Shown piece after piece: positions 47,582-61,204 of a stretch of 64,000 nucleotides of DNA (positions are counted from its first letter, which is position 1; the number at the start of each line of letters is the position of its first letter). The position numbers and the translations under genes were made by a program. The notes below the pieces were generated by a model, which saw only the letters and a program-made list of their open reading frames with translations, was not told where the DNA came from and searched no databases. Where the stretch lies: assembly GCF_947623445.1 (NCBI RefSeq), contig NC_135247.1, positions 2,048,501-2,112,500 of the forward strand, read 5' to 3'. The stretch comes from Clavelina lepadiformis. Taxonomy: Eukaryota; Chordata; Ascidiacea; Aplousobranchia; Clavelinidae.

Positions 47582-50500
47582 GGCGAAATGTCGTCCAAAT
47601 ATGCTATCAATTGGTCATGGGGTTATGCAATAGTTATAGCGGTGTAAAAAAGATTGAAGAAAAATGCGGCTGCATTTTAATGAAATTGCATGTCTTAGAT
47701 AGAGAATAAAATAATTTAGACCATATACAAATATTTATCACATCAAGATTCTAAGTTATTGAAACATTATTTGTGCACTTGGGTATTTGTACAAATGACG
47801 TAAGTTGTAATTGGAATTTTGATGCGCATTTTATTACTTTGTCACTTGTCGTTGATTTCGTGAACGTTCTTGCTGCTCATTAGCAAATAATACGTTAAAT
47901 ATGAGCACACGGTAATACATAATGCTTCTTGTTGTTTTGCTGGACTCCTTGAAAATATCAAAATGTCTATTTCATCTGAAAATCCAATTATCAGATTTGC
48001 AGAATGTTGCCACCAACAAAGCAATGGTGCCCAAGTTCTACGAGTGAGATAACACAAGCATGCACACGATATTGTAGTGTAGCGGCCTTGGTGGCATTTT
48101 TAATATCATTGCATCATTTCTTGGAAAACTGTTTTCCAGTTATTGATTGAAGTTTATAAACTTGTTTTTTGGTAAAATTCCTACCGTCGTTTGATATTTG
48201 GAAACCTACTCTGAATAACTTCGTGTGAACACTCCGTTTATTACGTTCCCAGGTTGTTTCCAGCACCTGTGCTGATAAGAAATCGTAATTGGAAATGCCC
48301 GCTTCTTAACTTTATACTGATTAATTATTTAATTATCTATCTACGCGTCAGCTTTAACTCCATGTATCTCCCATAACCAATACATTGTTTTTCTCGCTGC
48401 ACATGTTCTGAAATGCTGCATTTTTCTTGTCGAACATTTTCACTCCCATCGCGTTGCGTTTTATAAGCTCGCGCTTATAACTGCATAACTTACATCGCTT
48501 ATAGCTTATGTTTCCTTCCACTTGTAGCGGTTGTAGATGTCATATAATTAAGTGTCACTGTGTGTGTTTGTGTCAAAACTGTTTCTGAGATTCTTTATTG
48601 TATATCGTATTTTCATTAGGTGTATGTAATATGTATTTTAAATTGTAACAAACAAAAAACATGCATAAGGCGTGTATCTATGATATATATATACAGTTCT
48701 ACACGTAAATTCCATCTCATAAAAGAGTATTTAGTCTAGAATTATCGGCCCAGGGTAGTCGTTACATTAATCAAAGTCAGGTTGTGGTTGAGGTTAATTA
48801 TATGTACCAGTAGTTTAAGTATTATTTATGGTTCCACTTACAACAGTTTCGGTTCTTGGCCCCTAGCAATAAATGTGGGTGAGGATTTGCACCCTATGTC
48901 CCACATCTTTCAGAAAAGTTTTGGGATTTTTTGCTTTCCAGATTTTGTTGGCAACACTGTCTTCATCGCTTCGTGTTGTTCATCATGCCGATGACCCACG
49001 CATTTTGCTCTAAGTTCTGGTCTAATTGTTTATAAACAACGTACCGGAATAAATAGCTTATTGTCTGACTGGCGATACTTTTGGCGACGCAACAGAATGT
49101 TAGAGATTGTTGTCAGCCAATAAATTAACCAAAATATCATGAAATTCCCATTCTGTATTTCGCACTAATGTTGCTTAGAATCTAAGCCTAGGATCAATAA
49201 GCCTTATAGATACATTGAATGATATTACTAAAAGTGCCTTTGAATTTTCTAGACATTTTAAGTTTCTCTCTGTAAAAGTTTAACTGCGTGCGACACTTGC
49301 TTTTCGATACCTTTGTGGCTCTTCGCAGGCTGATGTAGAGTAATGTCAGGCGGGTCAATTGGCCTGAGTCTTCGACTTTTAATGGAGCCTTTTTATTTGT
49401 AAATCACATTCATTGTCAAGTCCTCATAAAGGAAGCATGTGTAGCAATAACACTAAGTTTGACATGTATTGTACAAAAAATACAAATTTTGGAATTATCA
49501 TCGCCTACATTGCCTACAAATTAAACTAAAAACTAAAACTTATATTTGATCGAATTTTTATTTATACACCACATTATTAATGTTAAATGTTATAAAAACG
49601 TTCTTAAAATAAAATTTTTGAAACATTTACAGTAAAGCGAAAGCTATGAAGCATATAGCCGAAGAAGTCGAGCCAAAGATGTGTAGCCTGTGACCTTTCG
49701 ACTTTTTGCCTGATTTTAACTTGTGCCGGAACATATGCGTTGTGATTAAAGCCTGTAGTGAGTGAGTTTAAAATGGCGGCAACCGGCCCTTCATGAATCA
49801 TGTATTCACTGTAGAATTAACGACTTTACATAACTTTTGCTGGAGCTCAAATTTACTTTCTGGTACGTGTCCATAATGCGCTCTACACGGCTCTGTCTCT
49901 TCGTATACGTGGGAGCTTTCCAATCGCATGTGCCCTGTGTTTCTTACGCCAAAGTTACGCGAAGTTATTAATTGTCGTGCCGGCGTCCGAATCGGCTGCA
50001 CCACTACGGACAAAAGTGTTACGTAAATTTGAAATTTGCCATTAAAATAGTTGCAGATTATGAAGTGGCCGTTAATAGCCATTATCAGTGTGCGATTTAA
50101 ACTCCAAAGGTCGCTTTATTTCATGGAAAAGTCCACAAATTCAAGATTATTTAACCCGCAGGACGAAGCTATTTAGCACATAATTTTCCAATTTACGGCA
50201 AATGTCCACTTAACATCGTCGGTTGGCATTTGAAAGTTCAAATGCTTTTCCTCTGGCAGATAAATTTTGGGAACGTTTTAAACTTATTTGCACCAAAAGG
50301 AGCAAAAAATTTAATTCAGTATATCTCCTATAGACCGAACTTATGAATTCAGACATTAGTTTAATTTGCGAGCCTTAGGAACGCAACCTTATGAATAATG
50401 AACTTCTTTTCTTAAATATATCAATAGGCCTATGTACCTGAACCTGAACAAGATTGCGTCGAATGCCATAGTTATGGGTTTCATTGTAAATGTGACTGTT

Positions 50501-51697
50501 GGTTCATGAAAAGCAACTTGTAAATATGCAGGAGTGTCTTATTAAAGACTGGCAAAAGTAGAAGTAGTAGTCCAACAAACAAAAAATTCATACTAGAAAT
50601 TCTTGCTGGTGTGCGGTACAATGTCCCAAATAATTCACCCAATTCGTTTTAATGTTACGAGTTCGATTGAAACAGGTAGCATTCTTTGTTGGGGTCAAAT
50701 TAGCGAAAATAACTGATAAGACAACGATCGAACACTTAGAACCATAAACCACCTCCGATTTTGTCTTTTGCTTTGTCGTAGTTGTTCATAATATTTTGGT
50801 ACAAACTTTAGTTTTTTTTTGCAAGGTGCTGAACCAGCTCAAGGACTTACTTCAGCAAAGTTTTCACGATCTCTTTCGGAGTCAACATCGTCATTCTATG
50901 AATGTATTGCATGCTCCTGTTAGCATGGAAATCTATTTCTTCTTCAGTGGATATTCCATTAGTCTTATATAAAAATCACTAAATACACACTTTTACTCCA
51001 TAGGTGGAGGTGTTGCATCCTACCGTATACTATTTTGATAAGACTAAAGTTAAAAGTATAATTTTGCATAAAAATTAAAAATTTATTCTGTAATATCAAC
51101 CCATACAAACTATAAACCTTTCCCTATACTGGACAACTAAATTTGATTTAACGTCTTAATCTTAAACCGCCAGCAAAGTTTTAAAAATGCGCTTTCTTTT
51201 CAACATTTTTGTTATACAGTGATTTAATTTCCTGCTGCAATTATAGATTACTTTTGCAAAAATCTGTGAGACACCAACAATCATTATTAGTCAGTATCTA
51301 GCAATTATAATAATTATACGAAGCGTGATAATGTGAAAACGACAACAGACTTCATTATAAAGAAACGTTTCCTGGAGCCGATATTTCCATGATATAGACA
51401 TGTTATTAGCGTTGACGTACTATTAGCTGTAAGAGCGTAAGTAGACGGTTCATTCGTCTATTTACGATGCTCGACTTTGGCCATTTTATTTAACAGCAAC
51501 TAGTCTCTCATTTCGTTCTGGTGACAAGGTGAAGAAGCGCTTTTGTATAAAAAACAATTCGTGCATCCAAATATTTTTGCTAAGTGGCTGTATCCATGTA
51601 TCCTTGAAAAAAAACTTAATTCACGCATTTCTTGCAGATTTATCCTATAACGTTTATGAGGTAGTTCTATCAAGTAAAGAAAGTTGCAGTTTAGTGC
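47582..51697. other. Type 2 to type 1 spacer, unit 1
   Basis: About 4.1 kb of AT-rich DNA repeated at 56.1-60.2 kb and, inverted, at 32.9-36.7 kb. Short frames such as 48,782-48,994 are found in all copies but lack start, splice or codon evidence of being genes. A TTTCTTGCAG acceptor-like site at about 51,628-51,637, just ahead of copy D, may end a 5'UTR intron. Confidence 0.5.
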
Positions 51698-51703
51698 ATG
51701 AAA

Positions 51704-52714
51704 ATGAGTGGTTATGGGCAGATTGACTTGATGGAAATCACAGGAAGTCAGCAACAAGCCACACAGTTCCAAACACTTCCAGAAGTGACTTCCAGCTCAT
51801 CTGAATGGACAAATTCTACCAAACATTTGCGTCCGGCTGCTCAAGAAATTCCAATCACAGAAGAGTCGATGGCAGGAGTGTTGCTGGTGATTACCAGTTA
51901 CCTTGTATTGGTCACGGTTTGGTATCAAGTAAAAGTTGGACAAAAGAAATTGGTGCTATCAGACACTCTTTGTACTCTGGCAGTTTTTACTTTGCTTATT
52001 CGAATCAGTGCTTTTGAGTTTGCTTTAAGGGTCCGTGGTTCAACCAACATGTGTAAGATTTTTGGAAATTGGAACTTTTCAGTTTACGTAATCAACCTCT
52101 TTTTGCCTTACCTGATACTTTGGATACGACAAAGAGGGTTTTATAATGCTCAGGGCCAAGAACGTTTAAACACTTTGAAGGTGAAGGTAATAAGTTGGAT
52201 CACTCTGATTGGCATAGTTGCGTCCCCAGTCGTGCAGAACGCGTTTAGAATCGTTCACGGTAAAATGGTTTCCACTCCTATGGGTTGTCGGCCTTCCACT
52301 GGTAGATACGGTCGTCTGGTGTTCAATATCCTAGCAAATGTTGGAGTTGGTTTATCGACATTTTTCCAGCTGGTTTTGTTGATGCTCGTTCTCTACCCAA
52401 TCATAGATCACGTTTCGAGAACAAACTTGAGACATTCTTCAAGACAAAGGAAAACGATTTTTCGCCTGGCCGCTTGTACCGCCATCTGCATCATATCCGA
52501 CCTTCTTTTCCTTATAACGGTACATGTAAAACCTGCAGGAGCTTCTAGATTCTTCACCGGACTATGTTCTTGCTATAATATGACAATAAACGCCTGTATG
52601 GTTGTTTGTTCGTTTGCGGATTGGAGAAAAAGATTTTTCCCGATGATAACGCCCAAGAAAGACGCCATCTTGTCTGCGCCATCTCCCAGAACTTCTGCGA
52701 ATAGCGGGAGCTAG
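51704..52714 (+). CDS. Intronless 7TM receptor-like protein, type 1, copy D
   Basis: The frame codes 336 residues from the MSGYGQ start (338 from the Met two codons earlier at 51,698). It has the type 1 signature KVGQKKLVLSDTLCTL, seven helices, GCRPSTGRYG in outer loop 2 and a tail ending SPRTSANSGS. It differs from copy F at about eight residues. The 5' flank lacks the type 2 microsatellite. Confidence 0.82.
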   Translation: MSGYGQIDLMEITGSQQQATQFQTLPEVTSSSSEWTNSTKHLRPAAQEIPITEESMAGVLLVITSYLVLVTVWYQVKVGQKKLVLSDTLCTLAVFTLLIRISAFEFALRVRGSTNMCKIFGNWNFSVYVINLFLPYLILWIRQRGFYNAQGQERLNTLKVKVISWITLIGIVASPVVQNAFRIVHGKMVSTPMGCRPSTGRYGRLVFNILANVGVGLSTFFQLVLLMLVLYPIIDHVSRTNLRHSSRQRKTIFRLAACTAICIISDLLFLITVHVKPAGASRFFTGLCSCYNMTINACMVVCSFADWRKRFFPMITPKKDAILSAPSPRTSANSGS

Positions 52715-55117
52715 AGCGAAGTGTGTTAGGAATGCAGTAGAAGAACAAGTGATGTGAAAATCGTAAGAGGAGGTATTGTCAACTCGGAGAAACTACAAAA
52801 TGAACGGAGATAATGCTGTAATTCTAAAGCTCCCTTTGATTAAAATAATGATCTCGGACATATAAATCGACATCATATACACTTACATCAAAAATTAGTG
52901 ACGTTACATCAACCTCTATGTTATTATTTTCCACCCATTGCTTTCATTTTTGTGAAGTTTTTTTTTAGATATATTTCAAAAATTTATTTTCAGCCCTGAA
53001 TATTCCTCTGTTTAGCTCTATCGTGGCGTGATGAAGACTTAGCATGTACGACTGGACGTACTTCCAGTAGCATCGTTTTTAGCTGCGGAGAGTGTCTTTC
53101 TTACATGTGCAATTAGAATTGTTTTGTTCTTATACCGGTGTGATTACATTAACATTTAAAGAGAAAGGAACATGTGGTCGCTTGAATACCTAAATACCTA
53201 AAGTGTTAGTAAAGCAAAGTATTGAAATACCTAAAGTAAAGTATTAAAGTGTTAAATACTGCAAGAATCTTGACAAATTACAAAAATAGAAATTCAATTT
53301 TTTTTTAAAAACAGCTCTTGCTAAGTTACCGACAAAATACCACCAACAACAACCTGTATGGTTTACGGATCATCAATTGCTTTGTTAAGTGAAATACGCT
53401 GCAAAAAGTGCAATGCCCTACGGCAGACCATCATTTGATCTTGTCTAAGAAACGACAAACATACCTTCATTTTGCCATTGGTCAAGGATATTAGCTGCAT
53501 GAAATTCAAACTTTGTAATACTTTTACATAAGAGAGATTACATAACATTGGGGAACTGCAGAAACGGACCATATGTTTGCTTGTGATAATTTTACTTTCG
53601 CTTCGTCGTTTTTAGTTGTGACCTATTTTAGTTCAATCATTGACACTGGACAGTGGTTATTTTGTGCGATTGTTATATCGTTTTATTAGCAAAACATTGT
53701 AAGCATTTGTGTAAAACTTCGGACAATAAAAAGGTTACCACATTAGAAGCAAATTGGCCAGCTATCTAATGACGTGTATAAGGCGCGTGTTAGAAACCTA
53801 TAATTACATGGAATTTAAAAGTATTTAATAAATTCATCAACTCGTAACAATAGGTGTTTGAGAAATTGTAAGTTATAGTGGTAATTGATGTTTTTATCCA
53901 TTAATTGCAAACAAATCAAAGTGTTATTCATATACGCTATTTTTTGTTGTTACTCGGACAATTTTATGTTATACAAAACATTTTCATCGCCTATTTAATG
54001 CACTTCAGTGTATAAAAATTTCCAGCGTTTTCAGTATTCAAAATTATTAAGTATTTGTTGAAAGATAAACAAAACATCCCAAGTCCTTTACAGTCTACAC
54101 GACATTGCAGAACTTGTTAGTTGTTAAAGAAGACCAAGCACTTAGTTTAGTGAACAATTTTTCTAATTTCCAATCTATTAGACAAAGAATTGCAACCAAA
54201 AAGTTTGAAATATATTCTATTACTGTACAAGCAACGACCATGACCATGACCAGGTTTTAGTGATTACGGCAAGGTATAATTATACAAAAAATGTTGCACT
54301 TTCAAAAGAACTTTTATTCGTTTAGTTTGAGCTTTACTTTAAACTGAAATTTATTGCACACAAAAAAAACTTATTTTAAAATTGACTCTACAGTATAAAC
54401 CTCAATTTAATCCTAGAGCATTTAGTTGATCTTTTGTGTTTTCCCCTAACACCAACCACTTGTCTCTTTATCCACACACTTCGTTACCTACTGGGATAAT
54501 TGTGGAATACTTTATAGTTTTTAAGAAACATTTACATTGACTTATAATCTTTAATTTGGACCAGTTTGGGTCGAAGTGAACATATTTGTCATTGTGTATG
54601 TGCTGTGTGTAGCGCTTATGCTTTGTCTCATTATAAAGCTCAGCAATACACTCTTTGCATAGGTATACACAAGTCGCTTTTCTTATTTATCTATAGCTTA
54701 AACCACACGGCCAGATTTGTAATCGCCTACTTATATACAACCCATTCCAACTACTGAAAAAATTAACAATATATTTCGGTCGTTAGCAACAATCGAATAA
54801 GTTGAATGAAACTTGCAAGGAAGTACGATTTATAACTATTTCTGATTCTGGCTCGTTCGCCGACTCACATTAACTTAAAAAGAGTTTCTTCAGTGTTACC
54901 AGCAAGAATAGAGAGAAATAGAGAGAGAAATAGAGAGAGAGAAATAGAGGGAGACAGAGAGTGAAGTGATAGCTTGCCTTGGCGAAACTTTTTTTACCAC
55001 CGTGACGTGCTTTTTTCCTTCGACAACATCTTTACCATCTTTCGGAAAAATATGACTTTTGAAATATTATAAACACAGTCCTAGCAAGCAAACAGAGCTA
55101 CGCGTTACTATACGAAA
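52715..55117. other. Type 1 to type 2 spacer, unit 1
   Basis: About 2.4 kb, repeated with very few changes at 61.2-63.6 kb, and partly (after loss of about 200 bp) split between 31.63 kb and 44.56 kb by the inversion. No gene is supported. Confidence 0.55.
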
Positions 55118-56125
55118 ATGAGTGGTTATGGCCAGAGTGGCAAAATAGAACTAACAGACAGTCAGCAACCCATCACAGAGTTCCAACCACTTCAAGAAGT
55201 GACGTCACCCGCATCTCAGTGGATAAATGTTACAACAAATAAGCGTCCGTTGGTTCCAGGAATTCCAATCACAGAAGAGTCAATGACAGGAGTGTTGCTG
55301 GTGATTACCAGTTACCTTGTATTGGTTACGGTTTGGTACCAAGTAAAATTTGGACAAAGGAAATTGATGTTGCTGAATACGTTTTGTACTCTGACGGTTT
55401 TTACTCTGCTTATTCGAATCAGTTCTTTTGAGTTCGCTTTAAGATTTGGTACTTCAACAAGGATGTGTAAGATTTTTGGAAATTGGAACTTTTCAGTTTA
55501 CGCAATCAACCTCTTTTTGCCTTACCTGATACTTTGGATACGACAAAGAGGGTTTTATAATGCTCAGGGCCAAGAACGTTTAAACACTTTGAAGGTAAAA
55601 ATTTTAAGCTGGATCGCTTTGACTGGCATAGTTGCGTCCCCAGTCGTACAGAATGCGTTTAGAATTGTTCACGGTGAAATGACTTTCACTTCAAAAGGTT
55701 GTCTACCAGCAAGAAAATCTTTTCTTGCCGTTTTTTTGACCTTGGCTAACGTGGGTTTCGGTTTATCGACATTTTTTCAGTTGGTTTTGTTGATGCTCGT
55801 TCTCTACCCAATCATAGATCACGTTTCGAGAACAAACTTGAGGCATTCTTCAAGAATGAAGAATATGATTTTTCGCCTGGCCGCTTGCACCGCCATCTGC
55901 ATCACATCCGACCTTCTTTTCCTCATCATGAGGCACGTACAACTTCCGCAAGATACTGGAATCTTCACAGGATTATGCGCCTGCTGTGATGTCACAATCA
56001 ACCTCTGTACAGTCCTTTGTTCGTTTGTGGATTGGAGAAGAAGATTTTTCCCGATGATAACGTCCAAAGAGGACGCTATCTCGCTTTCATCATCTTTCAA
56101 AACGTCGACAAATACCAAGAACTAG
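55118..56125 (+). CDS. Intronless 7TM receptor-like protein, type 2, copy E, with divergent outer loops
   Basis: The frame codes 335 residues with the type 2 leader and promoter region. Most of the protein is close to copy C, but outer loop 2 and the outer half of helix 5 differ strongly (GEMTFTSKGCLPARKSFLAV against GKMVSTPMGCRPSRDRYGRL), as does outer loop 3 (VQLPQDTGIFTGLCACC against VRPAGASRFFTGLCSCY). The loop-2 Cys is kept. Changes are concentrated on the outside, where a ligand would bind. The C-tail also differs (FKTSTNTKN). Confidence 0.83.
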   Translation: MSGYGQSGKIELTDSQQPITEFQPLQEVTSPASQWINVTTNKRPLVPGIPITEESMTGVLLVITSYLVLVTVWYQVKFGQRKLMLLNTFCTLTVFTLLIRISSFEFALRFGTSTRMCKIFGNWNFSVYAINLFLPYLILWIRQRGFYNAQGQERLNTLKVKILSWIALTGIVASPVVQNAFRIVHGEMTFTSKGCLPARKSFLAVFLTLANVGFGLSTFFQLVLLMLVLYPIIDHVSRTNLRHSSRMKNMIFRLAACTAICITSDLLFLIMRHVQLPQDTGIFTGLCACCDVTINLCTVLCSFVDWRRRFFPMITSKEDAISLSSSFKTSTNTKN

Positions 56126-59100
56126 GTCAATATATCGTCCAAATATGCTATCAATTGGTCATGGGGTTATGCAATACCTATAGCTGTGTAAACAAGATTG
56201 AAGAGAAATGCGGCTGCATTTTAACTATATATAGCTGTCTTAGATAGAGAATAAAATAATTTATTCCATATACAAATATTTATCACATCAAGATTCTAAA
56301 TTATTGAAACATTTTCTGTGCACTTGGGTATTTGTACAAATGACGTTGTAATTGGAATTTTGATGCGCATTTTATTACTTTGTCACTTGTCGTTGGTTTC
56401 GTGAACGTTCTTGCTGCTCATTAGCAAACAATACGTTAAATATGAGTACACGGTAATACATAATTAATGCTTCATGTTGTTTTGCTGGACTCGTTGAAAA
56501 TATCAAAATATCTATTTCATCTGAAAATCCAATTATCAGATTTGAAGAATGTTGCCACCAACAAATCAATGGTGCCCAAGTTCTAGCAGTGAGATAACAC
56601 AAGCATGCACACGATATTGTAGTGTAGCGGCCTTGGTGGCATTTTTAGTATCATTGCATAATTTCTTGGAAAACTGTTTCCAGTTATTGATTGAAGTTTA
56701 TAAACTTGTTTTTTGGTAAAATTCCTACTGTCGTTTGATATTTGGAAACCTATTCTGAATAACTTCGTGTGAACACTCCGTTTATAACGTTCCCAGGTTG
56801 TTTCCAGCACCTGTGCTGATAAGAAATCGTAATTGGAAATGCCCGCTTCTTAACTTTATACTGATTAATTATTTAATTATTTATCTACGCGTCAGCTTTA
56901 ACTCCATGTATCTCCCATAACCAACACATTGTTTTTCTCGCTGCACATGTTCTGAAATGCTGCATTTTTCTTGTCGAACATTTTCACTCCCATCGCGTTG
57001 CGTTTTATAAGCTCGCGCTTATAACTGCATAACTTACATCGCTTATAGCTTATCGTTTCCTTCCACTTGTAGCGGTTGTAGATATCATATAGTTAAGTGT
57101 CACTGTGTGTGTTTGTGTCAAAACTGTTTCTGGGATTCTTTATTGTATATCGTGTTTTCATTAGGTGTATGTAATATGTATTTTAAATTGTAACAAACAA
57201 AAAACGTGCATAAGGCGTGTATCTATGATATATATATACAGTTCTACACGCAAATTCCATCTCATAAAAGAGTATTTAGTCTAGAATTATCGGCCCAGGG
57301 TAGTCGTTACATTAGTAAAAGTCAGGTTGTGGTTGAGGTTAATTATATGTACCAGTAGTTCAAGTATTAATCATGGTTCCACTTACAACAGTTTCGGTTC
57401 TTGGCCACTAGCAATAAATGTGGGTGAGGATTTGCACCCTAAGTCCCACATCTTTCAGAAAAGTTTTGGGATTTTTTGCTTTCCAGATTTTGTTGGCAAC
57501 ACTGTCTTCATCGCTTCGTGTTGTTCATCATGCCGATGACCCACGCATTTTGCTCTAAGTTCTGGTCTAATTGTTTATAAACAACGTACCGGAATAAATA
57601 GCTTATTGTCTGACTGGCGATACGTTTGGCGACGCAACAGAATGTTAGAGATTGTTGTCAACCAATAAATTAGCCAAAATATCATGAAATTCCCATTCTG
57701 TATTTCGCAATAATGTTGCTTAGATTCTAAGCCTAGGATCAATAAGCCTTGTAGATACATTGAATGATATTACTAAAAGTGCCTTTGAATTTTCTAGACA
57801 TTTTAAGTTTTTCTCTGTAAAAGTTTTGCTGCGTGCGGCACTTGCTTTTCGATACCTTTATGGCTCTTCGCAGGCTAATGTAGAGGGATGTCAGGCGGGC
57901 CAATTGGCCCGAGTCTTCGACTTTTAATGGAGCCTTTTTATTTGCAAATCACATTCATTGTCAAGCCCTCATAAAGGAAGCATGTATAGCAATAACAATA
58001 AATTTGACATGTATTGTGCAAAAAATACAAATTTTGGTATTATCATCGCCTACATTGCCTACAAATTAAACTAAAAACTAAAACTTATATTTGATCGAAT
58101 TTTTATTTATACACCACATTATTAATGTTAAATGTTATAAAAACGTTCTTAAAATAAACTTTTTGAAACATTTACAGTAAAGCGAAAGCTATGAAACATA
58201 TAGCCAAAGAAGTCGAGCCAAAGATATGTAGCCTGTGACCTTTCGACTTTTTGCCTGATTTTAACTTAGTTTAAAATGGTGGCAACCGGCCCTTTATGAA
58301 TCATGTATTCACTGTGGAATTTACGACTTTACATAAATTTTGCAGGAGCTGAAATTTACTTTCTGGTACGGGCCCATAATGCACTCTACACAGCTCTGTC
58401 TCTTTGTATACGTGGGAGCTTTCCAATTGCATGTGCCCTGTGTTTCTTACGCCAAAGTTAGCGAAGTTACTAATTGTCGTGCCGGCGTCCGAATCGGCTG
58501 CACCACTATGGACAAAAGTGTTACGTAAATTTGAAATTTGCCATTAAAATAATTGCAGATTATGAAGTGGCCGTTAATAGCCGTTATCAGTGTGCGATTA
58601 AACTCCAAAGGTCGCTTTATTTCATGGAAAAGTCTACAAATTCAAGATTATTTAATCCGCAGGACGAAGCTATTTAGTACATAATTTTCCAATTTACGAC
58701 AAATGTCCACTTAAATAACATCGTCGGTTGGCGTTTGAAAGTACAAATGCTTTTCCTCTGGCAGTTAAATTGTGGGAACGTTTTAAACTTATTTGCACCA
58801 AAAATGGATCAAAAAAGTTAATTCAATATATCTCCTATAGACCGAACTTATGAATTAAGACATTAGTTTAATTTGCGAGTCTTAGGAACGCAACCTTATG
58901 AATAATGAACTTCTTTTCTTAAATATCAATAGGCCTATATGTACCTGCATCTAGAACAAGATTGCGTAGAATGCCATAGTTATGGGTTTCATTGTAAATG
59001 TGACTGATGATCCGTGAAAAGCAACTTGTAAATATGCAGGAGTGTCTTATGAAAGACTGGCAAAAGTAGGAGTAGTAGTCCAACAAACAAAAAATTCATA

Positions 59101-60193
59101 TTAGAAATTCTCATTGTTGTGAGGTACAAAGTCCCAAATAAGTCACCCAATGCGTTTTAATGTTACGAGTTCGAATGAAACAGATAGCATTCTTTGTTGG
59201 GGTCAAATTAGCGAAAATAACTGATAAGACACCGATCGAACACTTAGAACCATAAACCACCGCCGATTTTGTCTTTAGTTTTCAATTTGCAAGGAGCTGT
59301 GTCAGCTCAAGGACTCACTTCAGCAAACATTTCACGATCTCTTTCGAAGTCCACATCGTCATTCTATGAACGTATTGCATGCTCCTGTTGGCCTGGAAAT
59401 CTATTTCTTCTTCAGTGGATATTCCATTAGTCTTATACAAAAATCACTAAACACACAGTTTTAAAAAAGCATATTTTCTGACTCTTTTGATAGGTGGAGG
59501 CGTTGAATCCTACCGTATACTGTTTTGGGAAGACTAAAGTCAAAAGCATAATTTTGGATGAAAATTTAAAAATTATTCTGTAATATCAACCCGTACAAAC
59601 TATAAACCTTTCCCAATACTAGAGAACTAAATCTAATTGAGAGTCTTAATCTTAAACCGCCAGCAAACTTTTAAAAATGCGCTTTCTTTTCAACATTTTG
59701 TTTATACAGTGATTTAATTTCCTGCTGCAATTATAGATTACTTTTGCAAAAATCTGTGAGACACCAACAATCATTATTAGTCAATATCTAGTAATTATAA
59801 TAATTATACGAAGCGTGATAATGTGAAAACGACAACAGACTTCATTATAAAGAAACGTTTCCTGGAGCCGATATTTCCATGATATAGACATGTTATTAGC
59901 GTTGACGTACTATTAGCTGTAAGAGCGTAAGTAGACGGTTCATTCGTCTATTTACGATGCTCGACTTTGGCCATTTTATTTAACAGCAACTAGTCTCTCA
60001 TTTCGTTCTGGTGACAAGGTGAAGAAGCATTTTTGTATAGAAAACAATTCGTGCATCCAAATATTTTTGCTAAGTGGCTGTATCCATGTATCCTTGAAAA
60101 AAAACTTAATTCACGCATTTCTTGCAGATTTATCCTATAACGTTTATGAGGTAGTTCTATCAAGTAAAGAAAGTTGCAGTTTAGTGCATGAAA
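56126..60193. other. Type 2 to type 1 spacer, unit 2
   Basis: It matches 47.6-51.7 kb with small indels. No gene is supported. Confidence 0.5.
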
Positions 60194-61204
60194 ATGAGTG
60201 GTTATGGGCAGATTGACTTGATGGAAATCACAGGAAGTCAGCAACAAGCCACAGAGTTCCAAACACTTCCAGAAGTGACTTCCAGCTCATCTGAATTGAC
60301 AAATTCTACCAAACATTTGCGTCCGGCTGCTCAAGAAATTCCAATCACAGAAGAGTCGATGGCAGGAGTGTTGCTGGTGATTACCAGTTACCTTGTATTG
60401 GTCACGGTTTGGTATCAAGTAAAAGTTGGACAAAAGAAATTGGTGCTATCAGACACTCTTTGTACTCTGGCAGTTTTTACTCTGCTTATTCGAATCAGTG
60501 CTTTTGAGTTCGCTTTAAGGGTCCGTGGTTCAACAAGCATGTGTAAGATTTTTGGAAATTGGAACTTTTCAGTTTACGTATTCAACCTCTTTTTGCCTTA
60601 CCTGATACTTTGGATACGACAAAGAGGGTTTTATAATGCTCAGGGCCAAGAACGTTTAAACACTTTGAAAGTGAAAATAATCAGCTGGATCACTCTGATT
60701 GGCATAGTTGCGTCCCCAGTCATACAGAACGCGTTTAGAATCGTTCACGGTAAAATGGTTTCCACTCCTATGGGTTGTCGGCCTTCCACTGGTACATACG
60801 GTCGTCTGGTGTTCAATATCCTAGCAAATGTGGGAGTTGGTTTATCGACATTTTTTCAGCTGGTTTTGTTGATGCTCGTTCTCTACCCAATCATAGATCA
60901 CGTTTCGAGAACAAAGTTGAGGCATTCTTCAAGACAAAGGAAAACGATTTTTCGCCTGGCCGCTTGTACCGCCATCTGCATCATATCCGACCTTCTTTTC
61001 CTTATAACGGTACATGTAAAACCTGCAGGAGCTTCTAGATTCTTCACCGGACTATGTTCTTGCTATAATATGACAATAAACGCCTGTATGGTTGTTTGTT
61101 CGTTTGCGGATTGGAGAAAAAGATTTTTCCCGATGATAACGCCCAAGAGAGACGCCATCTTGTCTGCGCCATCTCCCAGAACTTCTGCGAATAGCGGGAG
61201 CTAG
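60194..61204 (+). CDS. Intronless 7TM receptor-like protein, type 1, copy F
   Basis: The frame codes 336 residues from MSGYGQ (338 from the Met at 60,188). It is almost the same protein as copy D, with a few changes such as STSMCKIFG, GTYGRLVF and RTKLRHSS. All seven helices and the WIRQRGFY loop are intact. Confidence 0.82.
   Translation: MSGYGQIDLMEITGSQQQATEFQTLPEVTSSSSELTNSTKHLRPAAQEIPITEESMAGVLLVITSYLVLVTVWYQVKVGQKKLVLSDTLCTLAVFTLLIRISAFEFALRVRGSTSMCKIFGNWNFSVYVFNLFLPYLILWIRQRGFYNAQGQERLNTLKVKIISWITLIGIVASPVIQNAFRIVHGKMVSTPMGCRPSTGTYGRLVFNILANVGVGLSTFFQLVLLMLVLYPIIDHVSRTKLRHSSRQRKTIFRLAACTAICIISDLLFLITVHVKPAGASRFFTGLCSCYNMTINACMVVCSFADWRKRFFPMITPKRDAILSAPSPRTSANSGS

Larger units (their letters stand above)
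46571..55117. repeat. Tandem array unit of about 8.5 kb (7TM type 2 + type 1), first full unit
   Basis: Start-to-start distance is 8,547 from type 2 copy C to E, and 8,475 from E to G; for type 1 it is 8,490 from D to F. Genes and spacers align throughout. The unit holding E and F is nearly identical to its neighbours in the D-E and F-G parts, showing recent duplication or gene conversion. Confidence 0.9.

Noticed and set aside
48782-48994. A 70-codon frame repeated at 57,327 and 35,565 (inverted)
   Set aside because: It recurs only because the spacers are recent duplicates. The copies vary in start and sequence with no protein family match, so I do not call a gene.
55819-56118. A 99-codon frame antisense to 7TM copy E (and similar frames antisense to B)
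   Set aside because: It is a shadow of the conserved 7TM coding frame. Its sequence is explained by the sense protein.
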